DNA of 64,000 bases from Actinacidiphila sp965342175 (GCF_965342175.1 NZ_CBDRBL010000008.1:62001-126000); one strand, 5' to 3'. Shown: positions 1 through 8,351, counted from the first letter of the stretch. The notes: generated from the sequence alone by a model not told the origin. A program made the numbers and translations.

Positions 1-1
1 G

Positions 2-322
2 CGCGGCTTCGCGACCGCGCTGCACCCGCTCGTCGCCGAGCTCATCGACACCAAGGTGGAGGCGTGCACGACCCGCTTCCGCCGGTCCGACGAGTACGTC
101 CTCGCCGACGGCGCCCCCGAGCGCGCGCTGGTCCTCGTCCGGGCCGCCATCCTGTCCGGGCGGACCTGCGAGGCCAAGGCACGGCTGAGCGAGGCCGTCC
201 TGGAACTGCTGCCCAAGCACCTCGCACCGTCCCCGGGGCTCGTCGTGCAGACCGCGGTCGACGTCGTCGACCTCGACCGCGCCTCGTACCGCAGCCGCAC
301 CGAGCCGGCGGGGGAGCGGTGA
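2..322 (+). CDS. 5-carboxymethyl-2-hydroxymuconate Delta-isomerase family protein (partial, 5' end outside window)
   Basis: This is the C-terminal part (about 106 residues) of a small protein whose start lies before the window. The stretch RAAILSGRTCEAKARLSEAV aligns in position and pattern with the family (PF02962; E. coli HpcD/HpaF), where a Gly-Arg-Ser/Thr turn precedes the helix that ends in the ELL segment. Family members are tautomerases of homoprotocatechuate (aromatic amine) catabolism, forming trimers in the cytosol. The stop TGA overlaps the GTG three bases before the next ATG, so it is probably co-transcribed with the oxidoreductase that follows. Substrate in Streptomyces is not certain, because these isomerases often occur without the rest of the hpc pathway. 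Confidence 0.7.
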   Translation, partial: RGFATALHPLVAELIDTKVEACTTRFRRSDEYVLADGAPERALVLVRAAILSGRTCEAKARLSEAVLELLPKHLAPSPGLVVQTAVDVVDLDRASYRSRTEPAGER

Positions 323-324
323 CC

Positions 325-1194
325 ATGCGCATCGGACTCCTCGGCACCGGCCCCTGGGCGGAGATCGCCCACGGTCCCGCCCTCGCCGCCCACCCCGACG
401 TCGAGTTCACCGGGCTCTGGGGCCGCCGCCCCGAGGCGGCGGCCGCGCTCGCCGCCACCCTCGGCACCCGCGCCTACGCCGACGCGGACGAGCTCATCGC
501 CGACGTGGACGCCGTCGCCATCGCCCTGCCCCCGGACGTACAGGCCCCGCTGGCCGTACGCGCCGCCGAGGCCGGACGGCACCTGCTGCTCGACAAGCCG
601 GTCGCGACGACCGTGGCGGACGCCCGGCGCGTCGCCGACGCCGCCGAGGCCGCCGGGGTCGCGTCGGTGGTCTTCTTCACCCTCCGCTTCGACGCCGCCA
701 GCTCCGCCTGGGTCGAGGAACAGGCCGCCGTCGACGGCTGGTTCACCGCCCGGGTGGAGTGGCTCGGCGCGGTGTTCACCTCCGGGGACAGCCCTTTCGC
801 GGCGTCGCCCTGGCGGCGCGAGAAGGGCGCGCTGTGGGACGTCGGTCCGCACGCCCTGTCCGTGCTGCTCCCGGTCCTCGGGGACGTCACCGCGCTCACC
901 GCAGTCCAGGGCCCGGGCGACACCGTCCATCTGGTGCTGCGGCACGACACCGGCGCCTCCAGCACGGCGGCGCTGAGCCTCACCACCCCTCCGGCCGCCG
1001 CGGGCATGACCGTCGAGCTGCGCGGCACCTCCGGCGTCGCCTCGCTCCCCGGCCGCGCCGACGGGCCCGGGCCGGCCTTCGGCAATGCCATAGACGCCCT
1101 GCTCACGGCCGTGCGCACCGGTGACCCCCACCCCTGCGACGCCCGCTTCGCGGCGCGCGTGACCGAGCTGCTGGCCTCGGCCGACGTCATGTGA
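325..1194 (+). CDS. Gfo/Idh/MocA family NAD(P)-dependent oxidoreductase
   Basis: A 289-residue protein beginning MRIGLLGTGPWAEIAHGPAL, which is the Rossmann GxGxxG dinucleotide-binding start of the family. The family signature around residues 88-93, LLDKPV (general EKP/DKP motif holding the catalytic Lys), is present, followed by the C-terminal alpha/beta substrate domain. It probably oxidises or reduces a sugar or polyol, but the substrate cannot be read from the sequence. ATG at 325 is chosen because GGGGGAG lies about eight bases upstream. An in-frame GTG at 319 overlaps the previous gene and adds only two residues. The 3-4 base spacing to the upstream isomerase implies an operon. Confidence 0.88.
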   Translation: MRIGLLGTGPWAEIAHGPALAAHPDVEFTGLWGRRPEAAAALAATLGTRAYADADELIADVDAVAIALPPDVQAPLAVRAAEAGRHLLLDKPVATTVADARRVADAAEAAGVASVVFFTLRFDAASSAWVEEQAAVDGWFTARVEWLGAVFTSGDSPFAASPWRREKGALWDVGPHALSVLLPVLGDVTALTAVQGPGDTVHLVLRHDTGASSTAALSLTTPPAAAGMTVELRGTSGVASLPGRADGPGPAFGNAIDALLTAVRTGDPHPCDARFAARVTELLASADVM

Positions 1195-1639
1195 CGCGCC
1201 GTCAGGGCTCTGCGCCCGGTGGGCGACTTGCGCAGTGCCCGTCGTTTCGGGCTCGGCAGCGGACGGGTGGTCCATCGAGGTCCTCAACGCCGGCACCACC
1301 GTGCCCCCGCCGCGGCATGGCCTGGCGCGGACGCGCCGACGCTCGTGGAATCCGCGGTGACCGAGCGGGCACTGGCGTGGGAATGGCATACGCGACGGCG
1401 GGGCGTCGTCTTCGTGCGGCGCGACGGTGGAGGGTCCGTGGCTGCTGCACATCAGAGCCTCGAAGCCGTCGAGAACGGATGGCCGATAGCTCCCGCCCGG
1501 GCGTCCTGACCCGCGCTGCCGGGCGGTGAGAGCAGCCCCGTCCTCCCGGCGGGGACCGAAGCGCGGGAGCGGAAGCAGGGCGGTGACGGCGCGTACGTCG
1601 GCGCCGAGCGCCGCGGGGAACGCGGCCTCCAGGGGCGGC
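1195..1639. other. Intergenic stretch without a convincing gene
   Basis: About 450 bases between the oxidoreductase and the transposase relic. Open frames here have non-coding composition. One short plus-strand reading near 1262-1320 (SIEVLNAGTTVPP then RHGL) faintly recalls the GHKL ATPase end of a Streptomyces sensor kinase, but it is too short to call. It is most likely decayed DNA next to the decayed IS. Confidence 0.4.
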
Positions 1640-1872
1640 CGCTTGAGGCTGTTGATCAGGCTGGCGAGCGCGACCTTCGGCGGGTAGTGCACGAGCAGGT
1701 GGACGTGGTCAGCCTCGCCGTTGAACTCCTTCAGTTCCGCTCCGAAGTCCTCGCAGACCTTGCGCATGACCTCTTCGCAGCTCGTCAGCATCTCGTCGTC
1801 GAGGACGCCGCGCCGGTACTTGGTGACAAAGACCAAGTGCGTAAACGACCGTTCGACCCCTGCGAATATCGG
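1640..1872 (-). pseudogene. Remnant of an IS200/IS605-family TnpA (Y1) transposase
   Basis: Reading the minus strand gives FTHLVFVTKYRRGVLDDEML near the N-terminal side, then a helix rich in Glu, then ADHVHLLVHYPPKVALASLI and NSLK. VFVTKYRR and the HVHLLVHYPP metal-binding HUH motif are the hallmarks of IS200-type TnpA. No start codon is available upstream (the frame reads through Ile-Phe-Ala-Gly) and similarity stops after NSLK near 1640. The C-terminal half carrying the catalytic tyrosine is therefore missing. This is a decayed insertion sequence, not a working transposase, and no hairpin ends of the element were identified. Confidence 0.8.
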
Positions 1873-1996
1873 GAACCGGCGGGTAACCGAGCGGGGCGGG
1901 CGGGCGGCCCGGCTGCCGCTTTCCTCCGGAACCGGCCGCCGTACCGTCCGCCCCTCGGGACGGGCGCGCGGCCGGGCCTGCCCGGCTGACCGGCGA

Positions 1997-2833
1997 CTAC
2001 GCGCTGATGACGTTCGTGCCGAGCAGGCCGAAGAGGAGCACGCCGATCACCAGCCGGTAGACGATGAAGGCGTTGAACGAGTGCTTGGCGACGAACTTCA
2101 GCAACCAGGCGATCGACGCGTAGGCGACGACGAAGGAGACGGCCGTCCCGACGACGAGCGGCGCCGTGTCCACCCCGGCGCCCAGCGCGTCCTTGAGCTC
2201 GTACAGGCCGGCGCCGGTCAGCGCGGGGATGCCCAGGAAGAAGGAGAGCCGCGTGGCGGCGACCCGGTCCAGGTCGAGGATGAGCGCGGTAGACATCGTC
2301 GCGCCGGAACGGGAGAAGCCGGGGAAGAGGAGGGCGAGGATCTGCGAGGAGCCGACGAGCATCGCGTCCTTGAACGTCGTGTCGTCCTCCCCGCGCTTGT
2401 GGCGGCCCATCTGGTCGGCCGCCCACATCACGCCGCTGCCGACGATCAGCGAGCCCGCGACCACCCACAGCGAGGCCAGCGGCCCCTCGATGAGCGGCTT
2501 GGCCGCAAGACCCACGATCACGATCGGGATCGTCGCGAAGATCACCCACCAGCCGAACTTGTAGTCGTGGTGGTAGCGCTCCTCGCGGTTGACGAGGCCG
2601 GTGAACCACGCCTTGCAGATCCGGACGATGTCCTTGAAGAAGTAGACCAGCACGGCGGCGATCGCGCCGGACTGGATGACCGCGGAGAAGGCGACGACCG
2701 CCTTGTCGTCCACCGGGATGCCCATCAGGCCCTCGGTGATCTTCAGGTGGCCGGTGGACGAGATCGGGAGGAACTCGGTGACCCCCTCCACAACGCCGAG
2801 CACAGCTGCCTGACCGATACTGATGGCGCTCAT
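1997..2833 (-). CDS. uppP: Undecaprenyl-diphosphatase (bacitracin resistance protein)
   Basis: A 278-residue, very hydrophobic protein of the BacA/UppP family that dephosphorylates C55-PP at the membrane so the lipid carrier for peptidoglycan can be reused. The first family signature EGVTEFLPISSTGHL lies at about residues 16-30 (Glu pair region and Ser/Thr phosphate-binding residues). The second signature PGFSRSGAT with its essential Arg is near residue 170. About eight membrane helices are expected. ATG at 2833 (MSAISIGQ) matches the usual start of actinobacterial homologues. An ATG nine bases upstream (2842) is possible, and neither has a strong ribosome binding site. It is transcribed alone, divergent from the CorA-type gene. 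Confidence 0.93.
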   Translation of the reverse strand: MSAISIGQAAVLGVVEGVTEFLPISSTGHLKITEGLMGIPVDDKAVVAFSAVIQSGAIAAVLVYFFKDIVRICKAWFTGLVNREERYHHDYKFGWWVIFATIPIVIVGLAAKPLIEGPLASLWVVAGSLIVGSGVMWAADQMGRHKRGEDDTTFKDAMLVGSSQILALLFPGFSRSGATMSTALILDLDRVAATRLSFFLGIPALTGAGLYELKDALGAGVDTAPLVVGTAVSFVVAYASIAWLLKFVAKHSFNAFIVYRLVIGVLLFGLLGTNVISA

Positions 2834-2842
2834 GTGACCCAT

Positions 2843-3232
2843 CTCTGCGGAGTACGTGGCATGCCCGGGCCTGCACCGGCCGGAGCCCTACGGAGTGTAA
2901 GAGAAGTTCCGCGCGCCCGGCGAACCAGGTCCCGTCCCGGCCGCATGCCCCGGCGGGCGGCGCCCCCCTGAACGGCGCGGTGGGGCGGTGGCATGCTCCA
3001 ACGCCGTGTCGCGTATGTCACATTCCTGGCATTACACGGTAATCGGACGTGGTGGACGCCTTTGGGAAGGCACGGCACGCCACTCGGCGGGCGGTGGCGC
3101 GGCCGTGTGCGAGCGCCTCCGCGGGCGGACGGCGGAGGCGTCGCACGTCCCTTGTGCGCACGGGCGGGAGGGCCGCCCGACCCGGCGGTCGTAGGCGATA
3201 CTGGCGGCCGCACGCCGGTGGAGGAGCCTTCC
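2843..3232. other. Divergent intergenic region between uppP and corA-like gene
   Basis: About 390 bases without a gene. It holds a perfect 5-3-5 palindrome, ATTAC-ACG-GTAAT, at 3031-3043 inside an unusually AT-rich patch (3011-3045). A GATACT box at about 3197-3202 is a plausible -10 for the downstream transporter gene. The palindrome could be an operator for either flank, but no known regulator motif was recognised. Confidence 0.4.
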
Positions 3233-4327
3233 TTGTCCATGATCAGCAATCTCCGCAAAGCCGTCCGCCTCACCCACATACGCCGACCGCGTGTGGACCT
3301 CAGCCATCCGGCGCGTTCCCCGCTGGGCAGCGCGGTGGTGAACTGCGTGCTCTACGCGGACGGAGTGCGGCAGGACGACTGCGCCGCCCACGAGGCGATC
3401 GCCCGGGTCCGCAAGTCCGGCCGGGGCTTCGTGTGGATCGGGCTGCACGAGCCGTCCGAGGCGGAGTTCGCCGGTGTCGCGGAGCTCTTCGGGCTCCACC
3501 CGCTCGCCGTCGAGGACGCCGTGCACGCGCATCAGCGGCCCAAGCTGGAGCTCTACGGCGACACCCTGTTCACCGTGTTCAAGACCGCCCGCTACGTCGA
3601 GCACGACCGGCTCACCGCCACCAGCGAGGTCGTGGACACCGGCGACCTCATGGTCTTCACCGGGCACGACTTCGTCATCACGGTACGGCACGGCGGCCAC
3701 GGTTCCCTCGGCCCGCTCCGGGAGGGCCTGGAGACCGTTCCCGATCAGCTGGCCAAGGGGCCGGCCGCCGTCCTGCACGCCATCGCCGACCACGTCGTCG
3801 ACGAGTACCTCGCCGTCACCTCCGCGGTGCAAGCCGACATCGAGCAGGTCGAGACGGACGTCTTCGCCGACCACGGCGGCCGCGGTTCCGACGTCGGCCG
3901 GATCTACCAGCTCAAGCGCGAACTGCTGGAGCTCAAGCGGGCCGTGGCCCCGCTCGGCCGCCCCCTCCAGCGGCTGGCCGAGGACCGGCTGCCCGGCGTC
4001 GACGCCGACCTGCGGACCTACTTCCGCGACGCCGCCGACCACCTCGCCCGCGCCACCGAGCAGGTCAACGCCTTCGACGAGCTGCTCAACTCGATACTCC
4101 AGGCCAACATCGCGCAGGTGACCATGGCCCAGAACGAGGACATGCGCAAGATCAGCGCGTGGGTCGCCGTCCTCGCCGTCCCCACCATGATCTGCGGCCT
4201 GTACGGCATGAACTTCGAGCACATGCCGGAACTGCGCTGGACCTACGGCTATCCGCTCGCGCTGGGCGTCATGGCCGTCATCTGCTTCGCCATCCACCGC
4301 GGATTCCGGCGCAACGGCTGGTTGTGA
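3233..4327 (+). CDS. corA: CorA-like magnesium/cobalt transporter
   Basis: A 364-residue CorA family channel for Mg2+ (and possibly Co2+ or other divalents). The large N-terminal cytosolic alpha/beta domain and long helices are followed by two C-terminal membrane helices. The pore signature YGMNF, embedded in ICGLYGMNFEHMPEL, sits at the end of the first of these, as in all CorA proteins. The N-terminal domain contains the conserved HPLAVEDAVHAHQRPKLE stretch. The start is taken as TTG at 3233 because GGAGGAG lies seven bases upstream. ATG at 3239, two codons later, is the alternative. It is a single gene with no obvious operon partner. Confidence 0.9.
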   Translation: MSMISNLRKAVRLTHIRRPRVDLSHPARSPLGSAVVNCVLYADGVRQDDCAAHEAIARVRKSGRGFVWIGLHEPSEAEFAGVAELFGLHPLAVEDAVHAHQRPKLELYGDTLFTVFKTARYVEHDRLTATSEVVDTGDLMVFTGHDFVITVRHGGHGSLGPLREGLETVPDQLAKGPAAVLHAIADHVVDEYLAVTSAVQADIEQVETDVFADHGGRGSDVGRIYQLKRELLELKRAVAPLGRPLQRLAEDRLPGVDADLRTYFRDAADHLARATEQVNAFDELLNSILQANIAQVTMAQNEDMRKISAWVAVLAVPTMICGLYGMNFEHMPELRWTYGYPLALGVMAVICFAIHRGFRRNGWL

Positions 4328-4431
4328 GCGGCGCCGTATGGCACAGTGCCCGGCGTGAGCACTCCGACCAGCCGCGATGCCGCCGTCGAGCGGGCCGACG
4401 CGAGCCGCTTCCGCCGGCTCGTCAGGGGCTG

Positions 4432-5133
4432 GTGGGCGCGCTGACCGGCGCAGGCGGCCCGGGACCGTTCTTCGCCGTACGCACCGGGCCGGGGCAGCCG
4501 CACGCGGAGGGCTTCGTGCCGCTCGCGGAGGTCTACGCGCAGCGGCCCTCGCCCGCCCTCACCGGACGGGTGGCGGCGGTGGGGCGACGGCTCGGCACCC
4601 CGGAGCCCCGCGTCGCCGCCTCGCTGGCCCAGCAGGGCCTGGCCGCGCGGCTGTGGTCGGTCGCGCTCGGCCCGGCGGCGCTGACCGGCCGCATGCCGGA
4701 CCTGTCCGGCGGCCGCCTGTGGTGGCATCCCGGCCGCTCCACCCCGGACGAGCTCTGGCTGCCGGACGACGCCCCGGAGGTGCCCGCCGGCCGGCTGCGC
4801 GAGGACGTGCTCCTGGGACACCTGCTGCCCCTGTGCGAGGCCGTGCACGCGGTGTCGGGCGTCGCACCGGGATTGCTGTGGGGCAACGCCGCTTCGGCTC
4901 TCGCCGGTACCTTGCGTGTGCTGCACGCGTGGTGTCTGGGGGAGGGCGAGCGGCCCGGGGAGGCCGGCCGTGCCGTCGCGCTGGTCGGGGAGCTGATGGC
5001 GGACCCGCTGCTGCGGGACGCGGGCGGCCTCCGGGTCGGCGGGCCTGGCGCGCCCGCCTACACGCGGCGAAGCTGCTGCCTGTACTACCGGGTGCCCGGC
5101 GGCGGGTTGTGCGGGGACTGCGCGCTGCGCTGA
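4432..5133 (+). CDS. FhuF-like (2Fe-2S)-binding protein, probably with a frameshifted N-terminus
   Basis: The C-terminus carries RRSCCLYYRVPGGGLCGDCA, the C-C-x10-C-x2-C arrangement that binds a [2Fe-2S] cluster in FhuF-type ferric-siderophore reductases. Such proteins reduce ferric siderophores in the cytosol to release iron. In this frame there is no good start: GTG 4432 has only a weak AGGGG three bases upstream. A much better start, GTG 4355, opens a typical N-terminus (VSTPTSRDAAVERADASRF) in the neighbouring frame but hits TGA at 4442. A one-base shift near 4420-4435 would join the two into a protein of about 259 residues. Either the gene is frameshifted, the base call is wrong, or translation starts internally. 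Confidence 0.6.
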   Translation: MGALTGAGGPGPFFAVRTGPGQPHAEGFVPLAEVYAQRPSPALTGRVAAVGRRLGTPEPRVAASLAQQGLAARLWSVALGPAALTGRMPDLSGGRLWWHPGRSTPDELWLPDDAPEVPAGRLREDVLLGHLLPLCEAVHAVSGVAPGLLWGNAASALAGTLRVLHAWCLGEGERPGEAGRAVALVGELMADPLLRDAGGLRVGGPGAPAYTRRSCCLYYRVPGGGLCGDCALR

Positions 5134-5268
5134 CCGCGGGGCCGGCCCGCGCCCCCGCACTCCCCCCGGACCAGGAACTATCCCCTTCGCCACCGCAGTT
5201 GACGATATGAAAGGCTGGCGTCAGCGGTGCCGGGCCGAGCCCCGGACGGCCGCCGAGAGGAGCGCAGC

Positions 5269-6063
5269 GTGATGGAGAACGGCTTCAGCGCCGAGGAGAT
5301 CGACACCGGCAGGCCGCACCCCGCGCGGATCTACGACTACCTGCTGGGCGGCAAGGACAACTACGCGGTGGACCGCAAGGCCGCCGACGCGCTCGCCGTC
5401 GCGGCGCCCGAGGTGAGGATCGGCGTCCGCGCCAACCGGGCCTTCCTGCGCCGCGCCGTCCGCCACGTGGTCGGCAGCGGCGTCCGCCAGATCCTCGACG
5501 TCGGCACCGGCCTGCCCACGTCGCCCAACGTGCACGAGACCGCACAGGAAGTGGCGCCGGACGTCCGGATCGCGTACGTCGACAACGACCCGATCGTGAA
5601 CGCCCACGCCAACGCCCTGCTCGGCCGCTCGGGCGCCACCAGCGTCGTGCTCGCCGATCTGCGCGATCCGCGGGCCGTCCTGGACCACCCCGACGTCCGC
5701 CGGGTCATCGACTTCGGCGAACCGGTCGCCCTGCTCCTCGTCGCGGTCCTCCACTTCCTCACCGACGAGGAGAAGCCCGCGGAGGTGATCGCCACCCTGC
5801 GCGACGCGCTCCCGGCCGGCAGCTACCTGGTGCTCTCGCACGCCACAGGCGACTTCGCCGACCGCAGCGACGCGCAGGCCGTCTACAACAACGCCACCGC
5901 CACCCTGAACCTGCGCACCCGAGCCGAGGTCGAGCGGTTCTTCGACGGCTTCGCACTCGAGGAGCCGGGACTCGTCCAGGTCCCCTTCTGGCGCCCCGAA
6001 GCCCCGCTTCCGCCGCGCTCCGGTGACATCGGCTTCTACGGCGGCGTGGCCCGTCTGGCCTGA
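5269..6063 (+). CDS. SAM-dependent methyltransferase, DUF574 / Methyltransf_19 family
   Basis: A 264-residue member of the actinobacterial S-adenosyl methyltransferase family PF04672, which is heavily duplicated in Streptomyces. The family opening TGRPHPARIYDYLLGGKDNY is present at about residues 12-31. The SAM-binding motif ILDVGTGLPT lies near residue 80 and YVDNDPIV, the acidic ribose-binding loop, near residue 103. GTG at 5269 is preferred because GAGAGGAG lies seven bases upstream, and ATG 5272 follows immediately. The acceptor substrate is unknown for the family. A TTGACG hexamer at 5199-5204 might be part of its promoter. Confidence 0.87.
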   Translation: MMENGFSAEEIDTGRPHPARIYDYLLGGKDNYAVDRKAADALAVAAPEVRIGVRANRAFLRRAVRHVVGSGVRQILDVGTGLPTSPNVHETAQEVAPDVRIAYVDNDPIVNAHANALLGRSGATSVVLADLRDPRAVLDHPDVRRVIDFGEPVALLLVAVLHFLTDEEKPAEVIATLRDALPAGSYLVLSHATGDFADRSDAQAVYNNATATLNLRTRAEVERFFDGFALEEPGLVQVPFWRPEAPLPPRSGDIGFYGGVARLA

Positions 6064-6076
6064 CGGGCGGCGCCCC

Positions 6077-6535
6077 TCAGGGGGGCCGCTCCAGCCGGCC
6101 CCTGAGGACCCGGGCCCTGGCCTGCTGGACGGCCCCGGCCTGGGCGGCGGCGAAGCGCAGCAGGCCGGGGGGTGTGCGCAGGCGCAGGGTGTCGGTGACG
6201 AGGCTGCCGGCGCCGTCGCGGTCGATGGCGAAGCGGTAGCCCATGCGCACCCGGGCGGGGCTGCGCACCTCGCCGCAGATCTCCGCGGCGTCCGGCAGCC
6301 GGTCCGGAACGACGACGAGCGTGACGTCGATGACGTTGTCGTGGCGCAGCAGGCCCAGGAACCTGAACCGCTCCACGGCGGTGTAGCGCACTCCACCGGC
6401 CTCTGGCCGCACATCGCGTACGTCGACCAGGAGCGGCGACAGCCCGATGTAGTGCGCGGGCTCGGCCAGGTGCGTGAAGACCTCCTCCGGCGGCGCGGCT
6501 ATCCGGAAGGTGTGCTCCAGTACGGCGGACGGCAT
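6077..6535 (-). CDS. SRPBCC (START-like) family protein
   Basis: A 152-residue protein beginning MPSAVLEHTFRIAAPPEEVF. Its layout is the helix-grip fold of polyketide cyclase/dehydrase-type SRPBCC proteins: a first beta strand, then the P-x-E-x-V-F helix, then alternating strands with a long C-terminal helix rich in Ala/Arg. Such proteins bind hydrophobic ligands in a central pocket, and the ligand here cannot be told. AGGAGG lies six bases before the ATG. The gene converges with the DUF574 methyltransferase, only 13 bases apart at their 3' ends, and lies downstream of glnA on the same strand beyond a terminator. Confidence 0.75.
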   Translation of the reverse strand: MPSAVLEHTFRIAAPPEEVFTHLAEPAHYIGLSPLLVDVRDVRPEAGGVRYTAVERFRFLGLLRHDNVIDVTLVVVPDRLPDAAEICGEVRSPARVRMGYRFAIDRDGAGSLVTDTLRLRTPPGLLRFAAAQAGAVQQARARVLRGRLERPP

Positions 6536-6648
6536 CGCGGATCCTCCTCGGCACGGCACAGGGCGCGGCGGGCACGGGCAGGGGCACGGACGGCACAGCA
6601 CCGCGATCCTCCCACCCCCCGCGCCGTACGCGCCCCGGACGGCGGAAA

Positions 6649-6693
6649 GCCGTCGGCCGCGCCCTTCCCGGGAGGAAGGACACGGCCGACGGC
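6649..6693 (-). terminator. Hairpin terminator downstream of glnA
   Basis: Arms GCCGTCGGCCG (6649-6659) and CGGCCGACGGC (6683-6693) pair perfectly over 11 bases, and the intervening CCTTCC/GGAAGG can extend the stem. It sits about 50 bases past the glnA stop. Confidence 0.75.
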
Positions 6694-6745
6694 CCACGCA
6701 CAGCCCGGCCCGGGGGAGCGGAAGTCCACGTCCCCGGGGGCGGTA

Positions 6746-8158
6746 TCACACGTCGAAGTAGAGCTCGAACTCGTGCGGGTGCGGGCGCAGCGCGATCGGG
6801 GCGATCTCGTTGGTCCGCTTGTAGTCGATCCAGGTCTCGATCAGGTCGGAGGTGAAGACACCGCCCTGGAGGAGGAACTCGTGGTCGGCCTCGAGGGACT
6901 CCAGGACCGCCGACAGCGAGGTCGGGACCTGCGGGACGCCCGCGTGCTCCTCGGGGGCGAGCTCGTAGAGGTCCTTGTCGACGGGCTCGGCCGGCTCGAT
7001 CTTGTTCTTGATGCCGTCGAGGCCGGCCAGCAGCAGCGCCGAGAAGGCCAGGTACGGGTTGCCGGAGGAGTCCGGGGCGCGGAACTCGATGCGCTTGGCC
7101 TTGGGGTTCGCACCCGTGATCGGGATGCGGATGGCGGCGGAGCGGTTGCGCTGCGAGTAGACCAGGTTGACCGGGGCCTCGAAGCCGGGGACCAGGCGGT
7201 GGTAGGAGTTCACCGTCGGGTTGGTGAAGGCCAGCAGCGCCGGGGCGTGCTTGAGGATGCCGCCGATGTAGTAGCGGGCGGTGTCGGACAGGCCCGCGTA
7301 GCCCTGCTCGTCGTAGAAGAGCGGGTCACCGGCGGACCACAGGGACTGGTGGACGTGCATGCCGGAGCCGTTGTCGCCGAAGATCGGCTTGGGCATGAAG
7401 GTCGCGGTCTTGCCGGCGCGCCAGGCGACGTTCTTCACGATGTACTTGAAGAGCATCAGGTCGTCGGCCGCGGCGAGCAGCGTGTTGAACTTGTAGTTGA
7501 TCTCGGCCTGGCCGGCGGTGCCCACCTCGTGGTGCTGGCGCTCGACCTGCAGGCCGGACTTGATCAGCTCCAGGGTGATCTCGGCGCGCAGGTCGGCGAA
7601 GTGGTCGACCGGCGGGACGGGGAAGTAGCCGCCCTTGTACTTGACCTTGTAGCCGCGGTTGTCCTGCTCCGCACCGCTGTTCCAGGCGCCGGCCTCGGAG
7701 TCGATGTGGTAGAAGGACTGGTTCGCGCTGGTCTCGAAGCGGGCGCTGTCGAAGACGTAGAACTCGGCCTCGGGGCCGAAGTACGCGGTGTCGGCGATGC
7801 CGGAGGAGGCGAGGTAGGCCTCGGCCTTCTTCGCCACGTTCCGCGGGTCACGGCTGTACTGCTCGCCGGTGATCGGGTCGTGGATGAAGAAGTTGACGTT
7901 GAGCGTGGAGTCCTTGCGGAACGGGTCCAGCTTGGCCGTGGAGAGGTCCGGCACCAGGGCCATGTCGGACTCGTGGATGGCCTGGAAGCCGCGGATCGAG
8001 GACCCGTCGAACATCAGCTGCTCGTCCGGGTCGAAGGACTCGACGGGGACGGTGAAGTGCTGCATCACACCGGGCAGGTCGCAGAACCGGACGTCCACGA
8101 ACTTGACGTCGTTGTCCGAGATGAACTTCTTCACCTCGTCGGCGTTTTGGAACGACAT
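6746..8158 (-). CDS. glnA: Glutamine synthetase, type I (GSI-beta)
   Basis: A 470-residue dodecameric glutamine synthetase that makes glutamine from glutamate, ammonia and ATP, the main ammonium assimilation step. Visible family motifs include the Glu metal site in GPEAEFYVFD (near residue 130), the FGDNGSGMHVHQS loop (near 265) and the NRSAAIRIP segment (near 345). Tyr398 in KDLYELAPEE is the adenylylation site of GSI-beta enzymes, so activity is probably also controlled by GlnE. The sequence MSFQNADEVKKFI and an AAGGAGGAG stretch a few bases upstream support the start. Transcription is under a GlnR operator overlapping the promoter (separate entry). It is the main GSI of Streptomyces rather than the heat-labile GSII (glnII). 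Confidence 0.98.
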   Translation of the reverse strand: MSFQNADEVKKFISDNDVKFVDVRFCDLPGVMQHFTVPVESFDPDEQLMFDGSSIRGFQAIHESDMALVPDLSTAKLDPFRKDSTLNVNFFIHDPITGEQYSRDPRNVAKKAEAYLASSGIADTAYFGPEAEFYVFDSARFETSANQSFYHIDSEAGAWNSGAEQDNRGYKVKYKGGYFPVPPVDHFADLRAEITLELIKSGLQVERQHHEVGTAGQAEINYKFNTLLAAADDLMLFKYIVKNVAWRAGKTATFMPKPIFGDNGSGMHVHQSLWSAGDPLFYDEQGYAGLSDTARYYIGGILKHAPALLAFTNPTVNSYHRLVPGFEAPVNLVYSQRNRSAAIRIPITGANPKAKRIEFRAPDSSGNPYLAFSALLLAGLDGIKNKIEPAEPVDKDLYELAPEEHAGVPQVPTSLSAVLESLEADHEFLLQGGVFTSDLIETWIDYKRTNEIAPIALRPHPHEFELYFDV

Positions 8159-8238
8159 CCAACTCCTCCTTGGCCCGGCCCCGGGAGGCCGGATTGCAGC
8201 TCATGGGTGCGACCAGTGCGGTGGCGCACGTTCTACCG

Positions 8239-8292
8239 ACCCTACGGATCGGGCATTTCCCTCTCGTGACCCGACTGTTTCCTGCAGGTTAA
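8239..8292 (-). promoter_or_regulatory. glnA promoter with a full GlnR operator (two a/b site pairs)
   Basis: On the minus strand the region reads TTAAC - 6 bases - GAAAC - 6 bases - GTCAC - 6 bases - GAAAT between 8292 and 8255. This is exactly the spacing of the GlnR consensus (gTnAC-n6-GaAAc twice, separated by six). A TAGGGT -10 box lies at 8244-8239, so the operator covers the -35 region. In S. coelicolor GlnR activates glnA under nitrogen limitation. That regulator is not in this window. The implied transcript has a leader of about 70 bases. Confidence 0.9.
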
Positions 8293-8345
8293 CCGAGCCG
8301 GTGCGCGGGTGACGGGTCGGACGCGGGCGTCCCGGCGCGGCGGGT

Positions 8346-8351
8346 TACGGT
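8346..8351 (+). promoter_or_regulatory. -10 box of a leaderless transcript (RDD gene)
   Basis: TACGGT lies six bases before the GTG at 8358, so transcription should begin at or next to the start codon. There is no ribosome binding site. Confidence 0.5.

Noticed and set aside
1262..1320. Fragment of a sensor-kinase ATPase domain
   Set aside because: Only about 20 residues look similar (SIEVLNAGTTVPP then RHGL), too short and without neighbouring motifs.
6023..8269. A 748-residue open frame antisense to glnA
   Set aside because: Same cause: the complementary frame of a strongly biased gene. glnA on the minus strand is unmistakable.
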